DNA of 64,000 nucleotides from Bradyrhizobium tropiciagri. GTDB taxonomy: Bacteria; Pseudomonadota; Alphaproteobacteria; Rhizobiales; Xanthobacteraceae. The position numbers and the translations under genes were made by a program. The notes below the pieces were generated by a model, which was given only the letters and a program-made list of their open reading frames with translations, did not search any database and was not told where the DNA came from. This document shows positions 41,911 through 51,040 of this stretch, in pieces. Every line of letters begins with the position of its first letter. Within the stretch, counting starts at the first letter, position 1. The stretch lies in the NCBI RefSeq assembly GCF_018130545.1, contig NZ_JAFCKF010000004.1, positions 197,501 to 261,500 on the forward strand, in the 5' to 3' direction.

Positions 41911-41941
41911 CTTGCCAGCCGGCGTGTTCGCGCTATATCAG
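41911..41941 (+). promoter_or_regulatory. Heat-shock (sigma-32)-like promoter of htpG
   Basis: CTTG (41911-41914), 17 bp, then GCTATATCAG (41932-41941). This matches the alphaproteobacterial RpoH consensus as I recall it (CTTG-n17/18-CYTATNTNNG) except for one base. It lies 38 bp upstream of the htpG ATG. Confidence 0.6.
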
Positions 41942-41978
41942 GGCTTTCCCGCCACCTGAGGTTTGTCCGAGTTTCCGC

Positions 41979-43844
41979 ATGACCAGCACTGCTGCCGCCG
42001 AATCCCAGCCGTTCCAGGCCGAGGTTGCCGAATTGCTGCACCTGATGGTGCATTCGGTCTATTCCGAGACCGATATCTTCCTGCGCGAATTGATCTCGAA
42101 CGCGTCGGACGCCTGCGACAAGCTGCGCTACGAGGCGATCGCCAATCCCGGCCTGATCACCGACGGCACGCCGCCGGAGATCAGGATCGTGCCGAACAAG
42201 GCAGCCAACACGCTCTCCGTGGTCGATACCGGCATCGGCATGGAACGGGCGGAGCTGATCGACAATCTCGGCACCATCGCCCGCTCCGGCACCAAATCGT
42301 TCCTGTCGAAGCTGACGGAAGCCAAGGACGGCGCCAACCTGATCGGCCAGTTCGGCGTCGGCTTCTATGCCGCCTTCATGGTCGCCGAGAAGATCGTCGT
42401 CACCAGCCGCCGCGCCGGCAGCGATGAAGTCTGGGTGTGGTCGTCGGAAGGCGGCAGCGGTTTCGAGATCGCCCGCGCGAGCGAGGAGGCCGCGAGCCGC
42501 GTCGCGCGCGGCACCGAGATCGTGCTGCATCTGAAAAAGGACGCCGCCAAATATCTCGAGACTTACGAGATCGAGCGCATCGTCCGCGAATATTCCGACA
42601 ACATCCAGTTTCCGATCCTGCTGGTGCCGGAGGAGGGCGAGCCGCGCCAGATCAACTCGGCGAGCGCACTGTGGCAGCGCTCGAAATCCGAGCTGACGCC
42701 GGAGGACTATTCGCAGGCCTACAAGCAGATCGCGGGCGCGTTCGACGAGCCGGCGATGACGCTGCATTATCGCGCCGAGGGCCGGCAATCCTATGCCGTG
42801 CTGCTGTTCGCGCCGTCGCAAAAGCCGTTCGACCTGTTCCAGGTCGAGCGCAAGGGCAAGGTCAAGCTCTATGTCCGCCGCGTCTTCATCGCCGACGACG
42901 CCGAGCTGCTGCCCGCGTACTTGCGCTTCATCCGCGGCGTGATCGACAGCGAGGACCTGCCGCTCAACATCTCGCGCGAGATGCTGCAGAACAATCCGCA
43001 GCTGGCGCAAATCCGTAAAGCGGTTACCAGCCGCGTCGTGAGCGAGCTGGAGACGCTCGGCGAGAAGGAGCCGGAGACTTTTGCAAAGATCTGGGACGCG
43101 TTCGGCCCGGTGATCAAGGAAGGCCTGTGGGAGGATTTCGAGCGCCGCGAGAAGCTGCTGGCGCTGGCGCGCTTCACCACGACGTCGGGCGAGAACCGCT
43201 CGCTGAAGCAGATTGTCGACGACTTCAAGCCGAACCAGACCGAGATCTATTATCTGGTCGGCGACAGCGTCGAGCGGCTGAAGTCGAATCCGAAGCTGGA
43301 ATCGGCCCGCGCCCGCGGCATCGAGGTGCTGCTCCTGACCGATCCGGTCGATGCGTTCTGGACCTCGGCGCCAATCGATTTCGGCGGCAAGCCGCTGAAG
43401 TCGCTGAGCCAGGGCGATATCGATTTCGGCCTGATCCCGCTCGTCGACGACAAGGCGGATGAGAAAAAGGACCAGCCCGAGGCCGATGCCGCGACCACGA
43501 TCGCCGTGATCAAGGATGCGCTCGGCGAGCGCGTCTCCGATGTCCGCGCCTCGCAGCGGCTGACCGCGAGCGCATCGTGCCTCGTCGCCGGCGGCGACGC
43601 GCGCGACCGCGCGCTGGAGCGGCTGCTGGCCCAGCAGAATCGCGGCGAGATCACCAAGCCGGTGCTGGAGATCAACCTGCGCCATCCGCTGGTCGCGGCG
43701 CTCGCGACCGACACCGCGCAAGCCAAGGATCTGTCGCTGCTGCTGTTCGAGCAGGCGCAGATCCTCGACGGCGAGATGCCCGACGACCCCGCCGCTTTCG
43801 CTGGCCGTATGAACCAGCTCGTGCTGCGCGGCCTGGCAAGATAG
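41979..43844 (+). CDS. htpG: Molecular chaperone HtpG (Hsp90)
   Basis: A 621-residue cytosolic Hsp90. The GHKL ATPase domain motifs are intact: [17 protein letters not shown] (catalytic Glu and Asn), VVDTGIGM (adenine Asp), GTIARSGTK and [14 protein letters not shown]. The middle domain has [13 protein letters not shown] with the conserved catalytic Arg region, and the C-terminal dimerisation domain closes with a hydrophobic [12 protein letters not shown]. The start is [25 protein letters not shown]-n17-GCTATATCAG element upstream fits heat-shock control. The gene is monocistronic; a stem-loop (43850-43873) follows the stop and a DUF2278 gene converges. Confidence 0.97.
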   Translation: MTSTAAAESQPFQAEVAELLHLMVHSVYSETDIFLRELISNASDACDKLRYEAIANPGLITDGTPPEIRIVPNKAANTLSVVDTGIGMERAELIDNLGTIARSGTKSFLSKLTEAKDGANLIGQFGVGFYAAFMVAEKIVVTSRRAGSDEVWVWSSEGGSGFEIARASEEAASRVARGTEIVLHLKKDAAKYLETYEIERIVREYSDNIQFPILLVPEEGEPRQINSASALWQRSKSELTPEDYSQAYKQIAGAFDEPAMTLHYRAEGRQSYAVLLFAPSQKPFDLFQVERKGKVKLYVRRVFIADDAELLPAYLRFIRGVIDSEDLPLNISREMLQNNPQLAQIRKAVTSRVVSELETLGEKEPETFAKIWDAFGPVIKEGLWEDFERREKLLALARFTTTSGENRSLKQIVDDFKPNQTEIYYLVGDSVERLKSNPKLESARARGIEVLLLTDPVDAFWTSAPIDFGGKPLKSLSQGDIDFGLIPLVDDKADEKKDQPEADAATTIAVIKDALGERVSDVRASQRLTASASCLVAGGDARDRALERLLAQQNRGEITKPVLEINLRHPLVAALATDTAQAKDLSLLLFEQAQILDGEMPDDPAAFAGRMNQLVLRGLAR

Positions 43845-43849
43845 CCGTG

Positions 43850-43873
43850 ATGGCCGGCGTCAGCGCCGGCCAT
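43850..43873. repeat. Hairpin between htpG and the DUF2278 gene
   Basis: ATGGCCGGCG-tcag-CGCCGGCCAT is a perfect 10-bp stem. There is no T run on the plus side, so it is either a weak terminator or a fragment of the G-type palindromic repeat (compare ATGGCCGGG at 14015). Confidence 0.65.
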
Positions 43874-43894
43874 GCCGCCCGGCTCGTATGCTGC

Positions 43895-44560
43895 TCAGCT
43901 GATCGTGGCGGCGCCGGGTTGCGGATTGCCGAGCTCGTCGGTCGGCACCAGCTGCTGATTGAAGGCGGCGAAATACGCCGCCCATTCCGGCTCGCCGAGA
44001 TCGACCATCACGGCGCCGTCCTGCCAGATATCGTTATGGTCGTTGGAATCATCGCCCGGGCGATGGATGAAGCCCTTGGTCGAGCCCTGGTTGAGATGGA
44101 CGTCGTGCAGGCCGTCGCCCTGCTCGTAGAAGCGGCCGAAGATGTAGACGTCGCGACCCTCCTGATGCGCGCGCGACAACAGCCGCGCCAGTGACGCCGC
44201 CGGCTCGACATCCTCGGAGCTGTCCATCACGTCGCTGTCGCGCCACTTGCCGGTGTTGGCGAGCAAGTCGCTGCGCATGAAATCCAGCGCCGGCAGCGCC
44301 TTCTGTCCGGTCAGCTCGCGCGAGCCGGCGTCTGCCGCCGCCAGCGTCTGGATCACCGGATGGCGGAAATCAAACACCAGCTTGTATTTCAGCAGATCGT
44401 CCGCGTCGTTGGTGCCGACATTGATCGCGACATCCCATTGGCCGCCGTCGACATCGAGATTGCAGTGCAGGTGATACTGCGTCTCGTGCCCGTGGTGGGA
44501 TCCCTTCATTTTGGGTTCGGAGGTGATCTTGGTCTTCACGAATCCGTAGACGAGGGTCAC
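43895..44560 (-). CDS. DUF2278 (YukJ-like) family protein
   Basis: A 221-residue protein of the DUF2278/YukJ family. The features visible are VYGFVKTKITSEP at the start, HYHLHC-type HETQYHLHCNLDV, VAINVGTND, and a metal- or active-site-like HDVHLNQGSTKGF followed by DNDIWQDGAVMVD-like acidic patches (NDHNDIWQDGAVMVDL). The function of the family is not known. It starts at GTG 44560 after GAAAGGACCGCACC, a good ribosome site. It is divergent from the COG0523 gene and convergent with htpG. Confidence 0.82.
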   Translation of the reverse strand: MTLVYGFVKTKITSEPKMKGSHHGHETQYHLHCNLDVDGGQWDVAINVGTNDADDLLKYKLVFDFRHPVIQTLAAADAGSRELTGQKALPALDFMRSDLLANTGKWRDSDVMDSSEDVEPAASLARLLSRAHQEGRDVYIFGRFYEQGDGLHDVHLNQGSTKGFIHRPGDDSNDHNDIWQDGAVMVDLGEPEWAAYFAAFNQQLVPTDELGNPQPGAATIS

Positions 44561-44705
44561 GGTGCGGTCCTTTCGGTTCGGGCGGGTGTCTCGTCCAAAC
44601 TACAACCTTGGATAAGACAGGCGCGTGAAGCAGGACACAATCGCCGACCTGTTTTGCGTCACCGCCGTACGGCAGGCGCTGGCTTCGTCCGGCGCACGTG
44701 ACGGC

Positions 44706-44734
44706 TTGACAAGCGCTGCGGCTATTGATGTTAT
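44706..44734 (+). promoter_or_regulatory. Promoter of the COG0523 gene
   Basis: TTGACA (44706-44711), a 17-bp spacer, then TGTTAT (44729-44734). The -35 is perfect and the -10 matches at 4 of 6 positions. The Zur-like palindrome overlaps the -10, so bound repressor would block it. Confidence 0.6.
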
Positions 44735-44747
44735 GTTATAACATTAC
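44730..44747. promoter_or_regulatory. Zur-box-like palindrome
   Basis: GTTATGTTATAACATTAC has a perfect core ATGTTATAACAT (44733-44744) and only one mismatched pair over 18 bp. Zinc-uptake regulator sites are AT-rich palindromes built on ATGTTAT half-sites. It overlaps the promoter of a COG0523 GTPase, a class widely under Zur control. Confidence 0.65.
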
Positions 44748-44806
44748 ACAAAACGAATGCCGTATGCCCCGCCGCCGTCCATCCCTCCAGCAACTGTTTG
44801 ATCTCG

Positions 44807-46012
44807 ATGCAAAAACTCCCCGTCACCATCTTGTCCGGCTTCCTCGGGGCTGGAAAGACCACTTTGCTGAACCACGTCCTGAACAACCGCCACGGCCTGA
44901 AGGTTGCGGTGATTGTGAACGACATGAGCGAGGTGAACATCGACGCCGACCTCGTGCGCGATGGCGGTGCGAACCTGTCCCGGACTGACGAGAAGCTGGT
45001 CGAGATGAGCAATGGCTGCATCTGCTGCACCCTGCGCGACGATCTGTTGAAAGAGGTGCGTGCGCTCGCCGAGAGCGGCCGGTTCGATTATCTGCTGATC
45101 GAATCGACAGGGATTTCCGAGCCGTTGCCGGTCGCCGCAACGTTCGAGTTTCGCGATGAAGACGGAGAGAGCCTGTCCGATGTCGCGCGGCTCGACACCA
45201 TGGTCACGGTGGTCGACGCCGCCAATCTGTTGAAGGACTACGCCTCGACCGATTTTCTCAGCCAGCGCGGCGAGGCGCTCGATGGCGACAAGCGCACGCT
45301 GGTCGATCTCCTGGTCGAGCAGATCGAGTTCGCCGACGTCGTCGTGCTCAATAAGGTCGATGCCGCGACGCCTGCGCAGCGCGAAGCTGCCCGCACCATC
45401 GTGCGCGCGCTCAATCCCGACGCCGACCTCGCCGAGGCGAATTTCGCAAAAGTGCCGTTCGACCGCGTGCTGGATACCGGTCGCTTCGCCTATGAGCGCG
45501 CGCAGCAGCATCCGCTCTGGCACAAGGAGCTGTACGGCTTTGCCGAGCACGTGCCGGAGACCGAGGAATACGGCGTCACGAGCTTCGTCTATCGTGCGCG
45601 GCGTCCGTTCGATCCGGTGCGTTTCCACGGCTTCCTGCGCGAGAGCTGGGGCGGCGTGATCCGCGCCAAGGGTCATTTCTGGATCGCAACGCGCCCGGAT
45701 TGGTGCGGTGAGCTGAGCCAGGCCGGCGCCATCGTCCGCACCGAAGGCCTCGGCTCCTGGTGGGCGGCGATCCCGCGCGAGCGCTGGCCGGATCATGCGG
45801 ACTGGCGGCTGATGATGCAGCGAAGCTGGAACGATCTCTATGGCGACCGCCGGCAGGAGCTGGTCTTCATCAGCTCCGCCATGAACGAGGACGACATTCG
45901 CCGCCGTCTCGACGCCTGCCTCGTCACCGGCAAGCCGGGCATGGACCCGCAGGCCTGGGCCGGATTGCGCGATCCGTTTCCGCCGTGGCGACGGGCAGGC
46001 GAGGCGGCGTGA
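44807..46012 (+). CDS. COG0523 (CobW/ZigA-like) GTP-binding metallochaperone
   Basis: A 401-residue G3E-family GTPase. The P-loop is GFLGAGKTT (residues 11-19), the metal-binding CxCC is [13 protein letters not shown] (Cys71, Cys73, Cys74), Walker B/ESTG is [11 protein letters not shown], and the guanine-specifying NKVD is VVLNKVDAA. The C-terminal CobW_C domain contains [18 protein letters not shown]. Proteins of this subgroup (ZigA/YciC) supply zinc to client enzymes when zinc is scarce. ATG 44807 is preferred over a TTG at 44798. The promoter overlaps a Zur-box-like palindrome, which agrees with induction by zinc starvation. Confidence 0.9.
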   Translation: MQKLPVTILSGFLGAGKTTLLNHVLNNRHGLKVAVIVNDMSEVNIDADLVRDGGANLSRTDEKLVEMSNGCICCTLRDDLLKEVRALAESGRFDYLLIESTGISEPLPVAATFEFRDEDGESLSDVARLDTMVTVVDAANLLKDYASTDFLSQRGEALDGDKRTLVDLLVEQIEFADVVVLNKVDAATPAQREAARTIVRALNPDADLAEANFAKVPFDRVLDTGRFAYERAQQHPLWHKELYGFAEHVPETEEYGVTSFVYRARRPFDPVRFHGFLRESWGGVIRAKGHFWIATRPDWCGELSQAGAIVRTEGLGSWWAAIPRERWPDHADWRLMMQRSWNDLYGDRRQELVFISSAMNEDDIRRRLDACLVTGKPGMDPQAWAGLRDPFPPWRRAGEAA

Positions 46013-46031
46013 GGTGGCAGCCGTAGCTTGC

Positions 46032-46081
46032 CATCACCGTCATCCCCGCGAAGGCGAAGCCTTTGCGCGGGGGTGACGATG
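46032..46081. repeat. Palindromic intergenic repeat, family G-like
   Basis: CATCACCGTCATCCCCGCG pairs with CGCGGGGGTGACGATG; the loop contains a second pair AAGGC / GCCTT. It lies between the COG0523 gene and the DUF3095 gene and could stabilise or end the first transcript. Confidence 0.8.
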
Positions 46082-46163
46082 AAATGAGTGAGGAAAACCC
46101 GATCTCAAACTGCCGCGTATCTGCTAGAGAATCCCTGAGCAGGGCGGAAACGGCGGCGTTGCG

Positions 46164-47312
46164 ATGGCTGGCGGCAGCGAGATCTTCTACGGCGGCATTC
46201 CGGTGTTTCGCGGCTTCGCGCGCCTGATGGATCCGGCGCTGTATGCGCCGCTGCCCGATGACTGGACGGTCGGCGTCGCCGATATCGTGGAGTCGACCAA
46301 GGCGATCGCGGCCCAGCGCTACAAGGCGGTCAACATGGCCGGCGCCGCGGTGGTCGCCTCGGTCACCAATGCACTGGACGGCCGCGAATTTCCCTTCGTG
46401 TTCGGCGGCGATGGCGCAAGCTTCGCGGTTTCCCCCGCCGATCTCGACAAGGCCCGCGAGGCGCTGGCTGCGACCGCACGCTGGGTGCGTGACGACCTCG
46501 ATCTGGTGCTGCGGGTGGCGCTGATGCCGGTGGCTGCAATCCGCGCCGCGGGCGCCGACGTCCGAGTCGCGCGCTTCGGGCCGTCGGCCAATCTCTCCTA
46601 CGCGATGTTCTCCGGCGGTGGTCTGGCTTACGCCGATGCCGCGATGAAGCGCGGCGAGTTCGCGGTCGAGCCGGCGCCGCCGGGCACGCAGCCGGATCTG
46701 TCGGGCCTGTCCTGCCGCTTCGAGGTGATGCCGTCGGCGCGCGGCGTCATCCTGTCGGTGCTGGTGCTGCCGGCGAAGGACGCCGATCCCGCAGCCTTCC
46801 GCAAGGTGATCGAGGACATCGTCGTCCGCATCGAGAAGAGCCCCGATGCCGGCCGGCCGGTGCCGCCGGGCGGCCCGCCGTTGCGCTGGCCGCCGCAGGG
46901 GATGGAGTACGAGGCGCGTGCACGACGCGGCGGCTCGCTCGCGTTGCGCCGTGCCACGGTGCTCGCGTTCACGCTGTGGACCTATACGCTGATGCGGTTC
47001 AATATCCCGGTGGGCAAGTTCGTGCCGAAGAACTATCTGCGACAGCTGGTCGAGAATTCCGACTTCCGCAAGTTCGACGACGGCCTACGCATGATCCTGG
47101 ATTGCACGCCGGAGCTCGCTGCCGAGCTCGAGCAGCGCCTCGCCGCCGCCGCTGCGCAGGGCGTCGCGCGCTACGGCCTGCATGAGCAGGATGCCGCGAT
47201 GATGACCTGCTTCACCCCGTCGGCGATGCGCGCCGACCACGTCCACTTCATCGACGGCGCAAGCGGCGGCTACGCTTCGGCAGCCACGGTGTTGAAGACG
47301 CGCGCAGCGTAA
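46164..47312 (+). CDS. DUF3095 family protein, resembling a nucleotidyl cyclase domain
   Basis: A 382-residue protein of the DUF3095 family. The first half has class III cyclase-like motifs: VGVADIVESTKAIAAQRYKA (about 37-56), where the Asp would bind the first metal, and FPFVFGGDGASFAV (about 78-91), where GGDG sits at the second-metal loop. A further RFGPSANLSYAMFSGGGLAYA follows. The C-terminal half (GKFVPKNYLRQLVENSDFRK) is family-specific. Product and activity have not been shown for this family to my knowledge. It appears monocistronic; a DUF2147 gene converges from the other side. Confidence 0.78.
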   Translation: MAGGSEIFYGGIPVFRGFARLMDPALYAPLPDDWTVGVADIVESTKAIAAQRYKAVNMAGAAVVASVTNALDGREFPFVFGGDGASFAVSPADLDKAREALAATARWVRDDLDLVLRVALMPVAAIRAAGADVRVARFGPSANLSYAMFSGGGLAYADAAMKRGEFAVEPAPPGTQPDLSGLSCRFEVMPSARGVILSVLVLPAKDADPAAFRKVIEDIVVRIEKSPDAGRPVPPGGPPLRWPPQGMEYEARARRGGSLALRRATVLAFTLWTYTLMRFNIPVGKFVPKNYLRQLVENSDFRKFDDGLRMILDCTPELAAELEQRLAAAAAQGVARYGLHEQDAAMMTCFTPSAMRADHVHFIDGASGGYASAATVLKTRAA

Positions 47313-47398
47313 ATTCGATCAAGCGGCAAACGCGATGCGCCTCCCCCGCAAGCGGGAGAGGGGACGCAGTCCATTTGCCGTCAGAGTTCAGTGAGGGA

Positions 47399-47842
47399 TT
47401 ACTTCCCGACCCGCGTCCAGGTCTCGCCGCCGCACAGCGCGCCGACGCAGCCTTCGACGCGCAGTGTGCTCTCGCCGGTCACCGAGATGCTGCTCGCATA
47501 GGTGCCGCCGTCGTCGGCATTGTAGATCTGGCCCGACCATTTGCCCGCGGCCGCCGGCTGCATGCCGGAGAACAGCGGCAGTCCGATGATCGGCCGGTTG
47601 GCCAGCGACGGATTGGGATTCTTGTTGTCGACTTGCGGCTTGCCGGTCATCGGATCGATCGGATCGCGCAGGCTCACCACCACGCCGCAGATGCTGCCGC
47701 CGCATTTGCTGATCTTGACTCGGGCGTCGCCCGCCTGGGTCTGCCAGACGCCGAAAGGCTCGGGCGCGCTTTGTGCCTGCGCGGCAGGCACGGCGAGTGC
47801 CGTCGCGATGATTGCGATCACGAATCCGAATTTGCAGGCCAT
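47399..47842 (-). CDS. DUF2147 domain protein, exported
   Basis: A 147-residue periplasmic protein. Start ATG 47842 follows GGGGAACAGCC and gives the signal peptide MACKFGFVIAIIATALAVPA with cleavage after AQAQ. The mature domain shows the DUF2147 pattern: FGVWQTQAGDARVKISKCGG, CGVVVSLRDPIDP, GLPLFSGMQPAAAGKWSGQIYNADDG and RVEGCVGALCGGETWTRV. Two cysteine pairs could form disulfides in the periplasm. Family members are small beta-barrel (lipocalin-like) proteins of unknown role, sometimes linked to envelope stress. It is transcribed alone. Confidence 0.87.
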   Translation of the reverse strand: MACKFGFVIAIIATALAVPAAQAQSAPEPFGVWQTQAGDARVKISKCGGSICGVVVSLRDPIDPMTGKPQVDNKNPNPSLANRPIIGLPLFSGMQPAAAGKWSGQIYNADDGGTYASSISVTGESTLRVEGCVGALCGGETWTRVGK

Positions 47843-47992
47843 GGCTGTTCCCCAAAAGGTCGGCCTGCATAACAAGTCGAAAGATTTCTGCAATGTCATA
47901 TTCGCGCGATCAGGCGCGCGTCACCCGGAAAAATTTTGTTGCTGTTGTCCTGGATGGCCATGCTCAGGCAATGCTCGGCTGCGCTGCGATCG

Positions 47993-49378
47993 TTAGCCCC
48001 AGCGGGTCAGCCGGATCGATATGATGGTGGCGAGGCCGAACGCCACCATCGCAGCCCCGACCAGCGCAAACAACGTCCAGGCCGGCGCGCTCACGGTAGC
48101 AAGCCACCAGCCGCCGATACCGACCAGCAGCAGGCGGATGGTCCCGGCCAGCACCGGTCCACCGACCTTGGCGGCGCCTTGCGAGGAGAAATACAGGCAA
48201 ACGCCGACGCCGAAGAAGCCGAACGCCGGGCCCGCCAGCGCGAAATAAGACGAGGCGGCCGCGGTCACGCCGGGATCGGTGGTGAACAGCGCAATCCACA
48301 GCGTCGGTTTCAGTGCGACAACAAGTCCGACTAATCCGACCACAAGGCCGGCGACCGTGCCCGCAGTCCACGCCACCTTGCGAGCCCGCGTCACCAGTCC
48401 GGCGCCGATCGCCATGCCGACCATCGGCACCGAGGCGACGCCGACCGCGAACGCGATCGGGATCAGCAGGAATTCCAGCCGCGAGCCCATGCCGTAGCCG
48501 GCCAGCGTCTCGGTGCCGAAGCCTGCGAGGATCTTAGTGAAGATCAGGATGGTCAGCACGCTCTGCAAAGGCGACAGGCAGGAGATCGCGCCCACTTTCA
48601 GGATGTCGAGGAACATCGCGCGCTGGAAGCTGAACGCGGCGAAATCGAGCTTCAGCCGACTGCGGCCGGAGGCGAGATACCAGGTGAGGAAGATCGCGCC
48701 GCATGTGAAGGCCGTGAGCTGGCCCGCGGCGACGCCGCGCATGCCAAGGCTCGGCATACCGAACAGCCCGAGACCGAGCACGCCGCCGACCGCGATCTGG
48801 ATCAGCGATACGGTGATCAGCGTCATCGAGGGAATCCGCATGTCGCCGGTGCCGCGTACGACGGAGGCCAGCGTGTTGACCAGCCAGATCGAGGTCGCGC
48901 CGGAGAACAGCACCTGCGAATAGTGCATCGATTGTTCGAGCACGCCGCCACGGCCGCCGAGCAGCGCATAGAAGTTGCGGCCGAAGCCCAGCATCATCAC
49001 GGTGAAGAACAATCCGGCGCACGCCCCGATGATCGCCGCATGCAGCGCCAGATCGGCGGCGCGGTCGCGGTCGCCGGCGCCGAGCGCGCGGCTGATCGCC
49101 GACGAGACGCCGCCGCCCATCGCGCCGGCCGACATCATCTGGGTCAGCATCGCGAACGGAAACACCAGCGCAATGCCGGCCAGCGGCTCGGTGCCGAGCC
49201 GACCGATATAGGAGGTCTCCGCGACTGCAACCAGCGTCGAGCCGAACATGGCGATGGTGTTGGGGAGGGCGAGCTTCAGCAACGTCGGGAGGATCGGCGC
49301 GGTGAGCAAATGATCGACCGGCACCGCGGGCGTGGCTGCCGCGGGGCTGATGTCGTCGATCGAGGCATCAATGCTCAT
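47993..49378 (-). CDS. MATE-family efflux transporter
   Basis: A 461-residue exporter with 12 predicted membrane helices in two homologous bundles. The start MSIDASIDDISP at ATG 49378 is taken. Helix 1 (LPTLLKLALPNTIAMFGSTL) with ETSYIGRLG, the GGGVSSAISRALGAGDRD loop, and the second-half repeat AYGMGSRLEFLLIPIAFAVG match the MATE (DinF/NorM) pattern. MATE pumps use Na+ or H+ gradients to export organic cations or drugs. No regulator lies adjacent. The gene is separated from DUF2147 by about 150 bp. Confidence 0.9.
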   Translation of the reverse strand: MSIDASIDDISPAAATPAVPVDHLLTAPILPTLLKLALPNTIAMFGSTLVAVAETSYIGRLGTEPLAGIALVFPFAMLTQMMSAGAMGGGVSSAISRALGAGDRDRAADLALHAAIIGACAGLFFTVMMLGFGRNFYALLGGRGGVLEQSMHYSQVLFSGATSIWLVNTLASVVRGTGDMRIPSMTLITVSLIQIAVGGVLGLGLFGMPSLGMRGVAAGQLTAFTCGAIFLTWYLASGRSRLKLDFAAFSFQRAMFLDILKVGAISCLSPLQSVLTILIFTKILAGFGTETLAGYGMGSRLEFLLIPIAFAVGVASVPMVGMAIGAGLVTRARKVAWTAGTVAGLVVGLVGLVVALKPTLWIALFTTDPGVTAAASSYFALAGPAFGFFGVGVCLYFSSQGAAKVGGPVLAGTIRLLLVGIGGWWLATVSAPAWTLFALVGAAMVAFGLATIISIRLTRWG

Positions 49379-49515
49379 GCGTCGCGGCTCACTTCGCAAT
49401 CGGGAGAGGGGGCGCACTGCAATTCGACGCCAGTAAACCGGGCTCGTAATCAATAAATGATGATCAACATGTTATGGGTTTGAGCTGGTCCTCGCCACCC
49501 GCGCTTGCGCAGGGG

Positions 49516-50046
49516 TCACCACGGCAGGCCGCATAGGTCGATCTTGCCCTGACGCGGTGCGCGGACGATGTCGTTGACGAACGGCGCCATCGCCTCGAAG
49601 CGGATTGGCCCGGAGGGCTGTTCGCACATGACTTCGCCGGTGAAGGGATGCCAGCCGCGCGCCTGGTAGAATGCGAAATTGTGCGGCTCGCAGAATAAGA
49701 TTGCAAATTTCACCGCATCATTAGCACGCATCGTGTGCACGGCGGCGTCGAGCGCGAGTGAGGCGTAGCCGCGCCCCCGGCAATCCTCGCGGGTCGAGAC
49801 CCCGCCGATGCCACCGACATGCACCTTGTGGCCATTCCAGGTGATGGTCCGGAAGTAGATACCGACATGGCAGGCCAGCCCGCTGTCATCGGGCGCGTCG
49901 AGCAGCACGCGCAAATCCGCGTGAGCCCATTTGATATCGGCCCAGTCCTTGTTCTGCATGACCTCCGGGCTCCAGACCGCCCGAAGCAGCGGCTCGGCGC
50001 GCTGCCATGACGCATCTCCGTTGAGAATGTCGATTTCGATGCTCAT
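49516..50046 (-). CDS. GNAT-family N-acetyltransferase
   Basis: A 176-residue acetyltransferase. The acetyl-CoA binding loop is STREDCRGRGYASLALDAAV (Q/RxxGxG/A type, RGRGYA at about 90-95), preceded by the beta-bulge strand VHVGGIGGVS. The last motif has FYQARGWHPF (about 130-139), the usual C-terminal Tyr region. The N-terminus contains RAEPLLRAVWSPEVMQNKDW, like aminoglycoside 2'-N-acetyltransferase / Eis-type proteins, but substrate cannot be fixed. ATG 50046 is used. It is divergent from sodB. Confidence 0.85.
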   Translation of the reverse strand: MSIEIDILNGDASWQRAEPLLRAVWSPEVMQNKDWADIKWAHADLRVLLDAPDDSGLACHVGIYFRTITWNGHKVHVGGIGGVSTREDCRGRGYASLALDAAVHTMRANDAVKFAILFCEPHNFAFYQARGWHPFTGEVMCEQPSGPIRFEAMAPFVNDIVRAPRQGKIDLCGLPW

Positions 50047-50196
50047 CGTCGCCGTCCTGGGTGTCGCCTTGGGTCTGCTTTGGGCTGTGCCGATCTGTCA
50101 TACACGATCTGAAAATGCGGTGTTTCTCCGCCGTGGAACCTTCTATAAGGGGGGCCCGTTAAGTGTAGTCTCCCACCCTCTGTTGGACATTACCCC

Positions 50197-50796
50197 ATGA
50201 CCTTCACGCTACCCGATCTGCCCTACGCCCACGACGCCCTTGCGCCCTACATGTCCAAGGAAACGCTGGAGTTTCACCACGACAAGCATCACCAGGCCTA
50301 CGTCACCAACGGCAACAACGCGATCAAGGGGACCGAATTCGAAGGCAAGTCCCTCGAGGAGATCGTGAAGGGCTCGTTCGGCAAGAACGCGGCCGTCTTC
50401 AACAATGCCGGCCAGCACTACAACCACATCCACTTCTGGAAGTGGATGAAGCCGAATGGCGGTGGCAGCAAGCTGCCCGGCCGGCTGGAAAAGAAGATCA
50501 ACGAGGACCTCGGCGGCTTCGAGAAGTTCAAGGCCGACTTCGCCGCCGCCGGCGTTGGCCAGTTCGGCTCCGGCTGGGCCTGGCTGCAGGTCAAGGGCGG
50601 CAAGCTCGAGATCGCCAAGACCCCGAACGGCGAGAACCCGCTGGTCCACGGCGCGGTGCCGATCCTCGGCGTCGACGTCTGGGAGCACTCCTACTACATC
50701 GACTACCGCAACCGCCGTCCGGACTATCTGAAGGCGTTCGTCGACAGCCTCGTCAACTGGGACTATGTCGACGAGCTGTTCGGCAAGGCCGGCTGA
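50197..50796 (+). CDS. sodB: Superoxide dismutase, Fe-type (SodB)
   Basis: A 199-residue iron/manganese superoxide dismutase without a signal peptide, acting in the cytosol. The metal ligands are His27 (LEFHHDKHH), a His in YNHIHFWKWM, and the Asp and His of DVWEHSYYIDYRN. A Gln in NNAGQHYNH at the N-terminal gateway position is typical of the iron or cambialistic type, whereas MnSOD has its Gln in the C-terminal half. The C-terminus RRPDYLKAFVDSLVNWDYV is standard. It is divergent from the acetyltransferase gene and followed by a repeat. Confidence 0.96.
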   Translation: MTFTLPDLPYAHDALAPYMSKETLEFHHDKHHQAYVTNGNNAIKGTEFEGKSLEEIVKGSFGKNAAVFNNAGQHYNHIHFWKWMKPNGGGSKLPGRLEKKINEDLGGFEKFKADFAAAGVGQFGSGWAWLQVKGGKLEIAKTPNGENPLVHGAVPILGVDVWEHSYYIDYRNRRPDYLKAFVDSLVNWDYVDELFGKAG

Positions 50797-50828
50797 GCGT
50801 CCTGATCGCAGTTCACGAACGGCCCTTC

Positions 50829-50990
50829 GCCCTCCGCTGGAGAGGGAGGGTCGACGCGAATGAAATGAGCGGCGGGGTGGGGTGACGGTCTATCCGCGCG
50901 TGAGACAGTCCGTGCTGAGAGATCACCCCACCCCGTTTCGCGCTCCGCTTCGCTTCATGCGAACCGACCCTCCCCCTCCAGGGGAGGGTG
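50829..50990. repeat. Composite palindromic intergenic repeat, family H (C-like)
   Basis: The outer arms CCCTCCGCTGGAGAGGGAGG / CCTCCCCCTCCAGGGGAGGG and the perfect inner pair CGGGGTGGGGTGA (50873-50885) / TCACCCCACCCCG (50923-50935). It lies between sodB and crcB, the two genes pointing the same way. Confidence 0.78.
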
Positions 50991-51040
50991 TATCTTGAGC
51001 AGCGCGTCTCGAGCATCTCCACACACCAACGGGGGCATTG

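Noticed and set aside
41890-41978. ROSE-type RNA thermometer ahead of htpG
   Set aside because: The leader is short and lacks the typical multi-stem structure with a masked ribosome site; the RpoH-like promoter is a sufficient explanation.
41739-43721. 660-codon minus-strand open frame
   Set aside because: It is antisense to htpG, which is unmistakable; no ribosome site or domain is seen on the minus strand.
50797-51040. Possible fluoride riboswitch upstream of crcB
   Set aside because: The region is filled by a palindromic repeat and I could not find the conserved fluoride-aptamer pseudoknot sequence.
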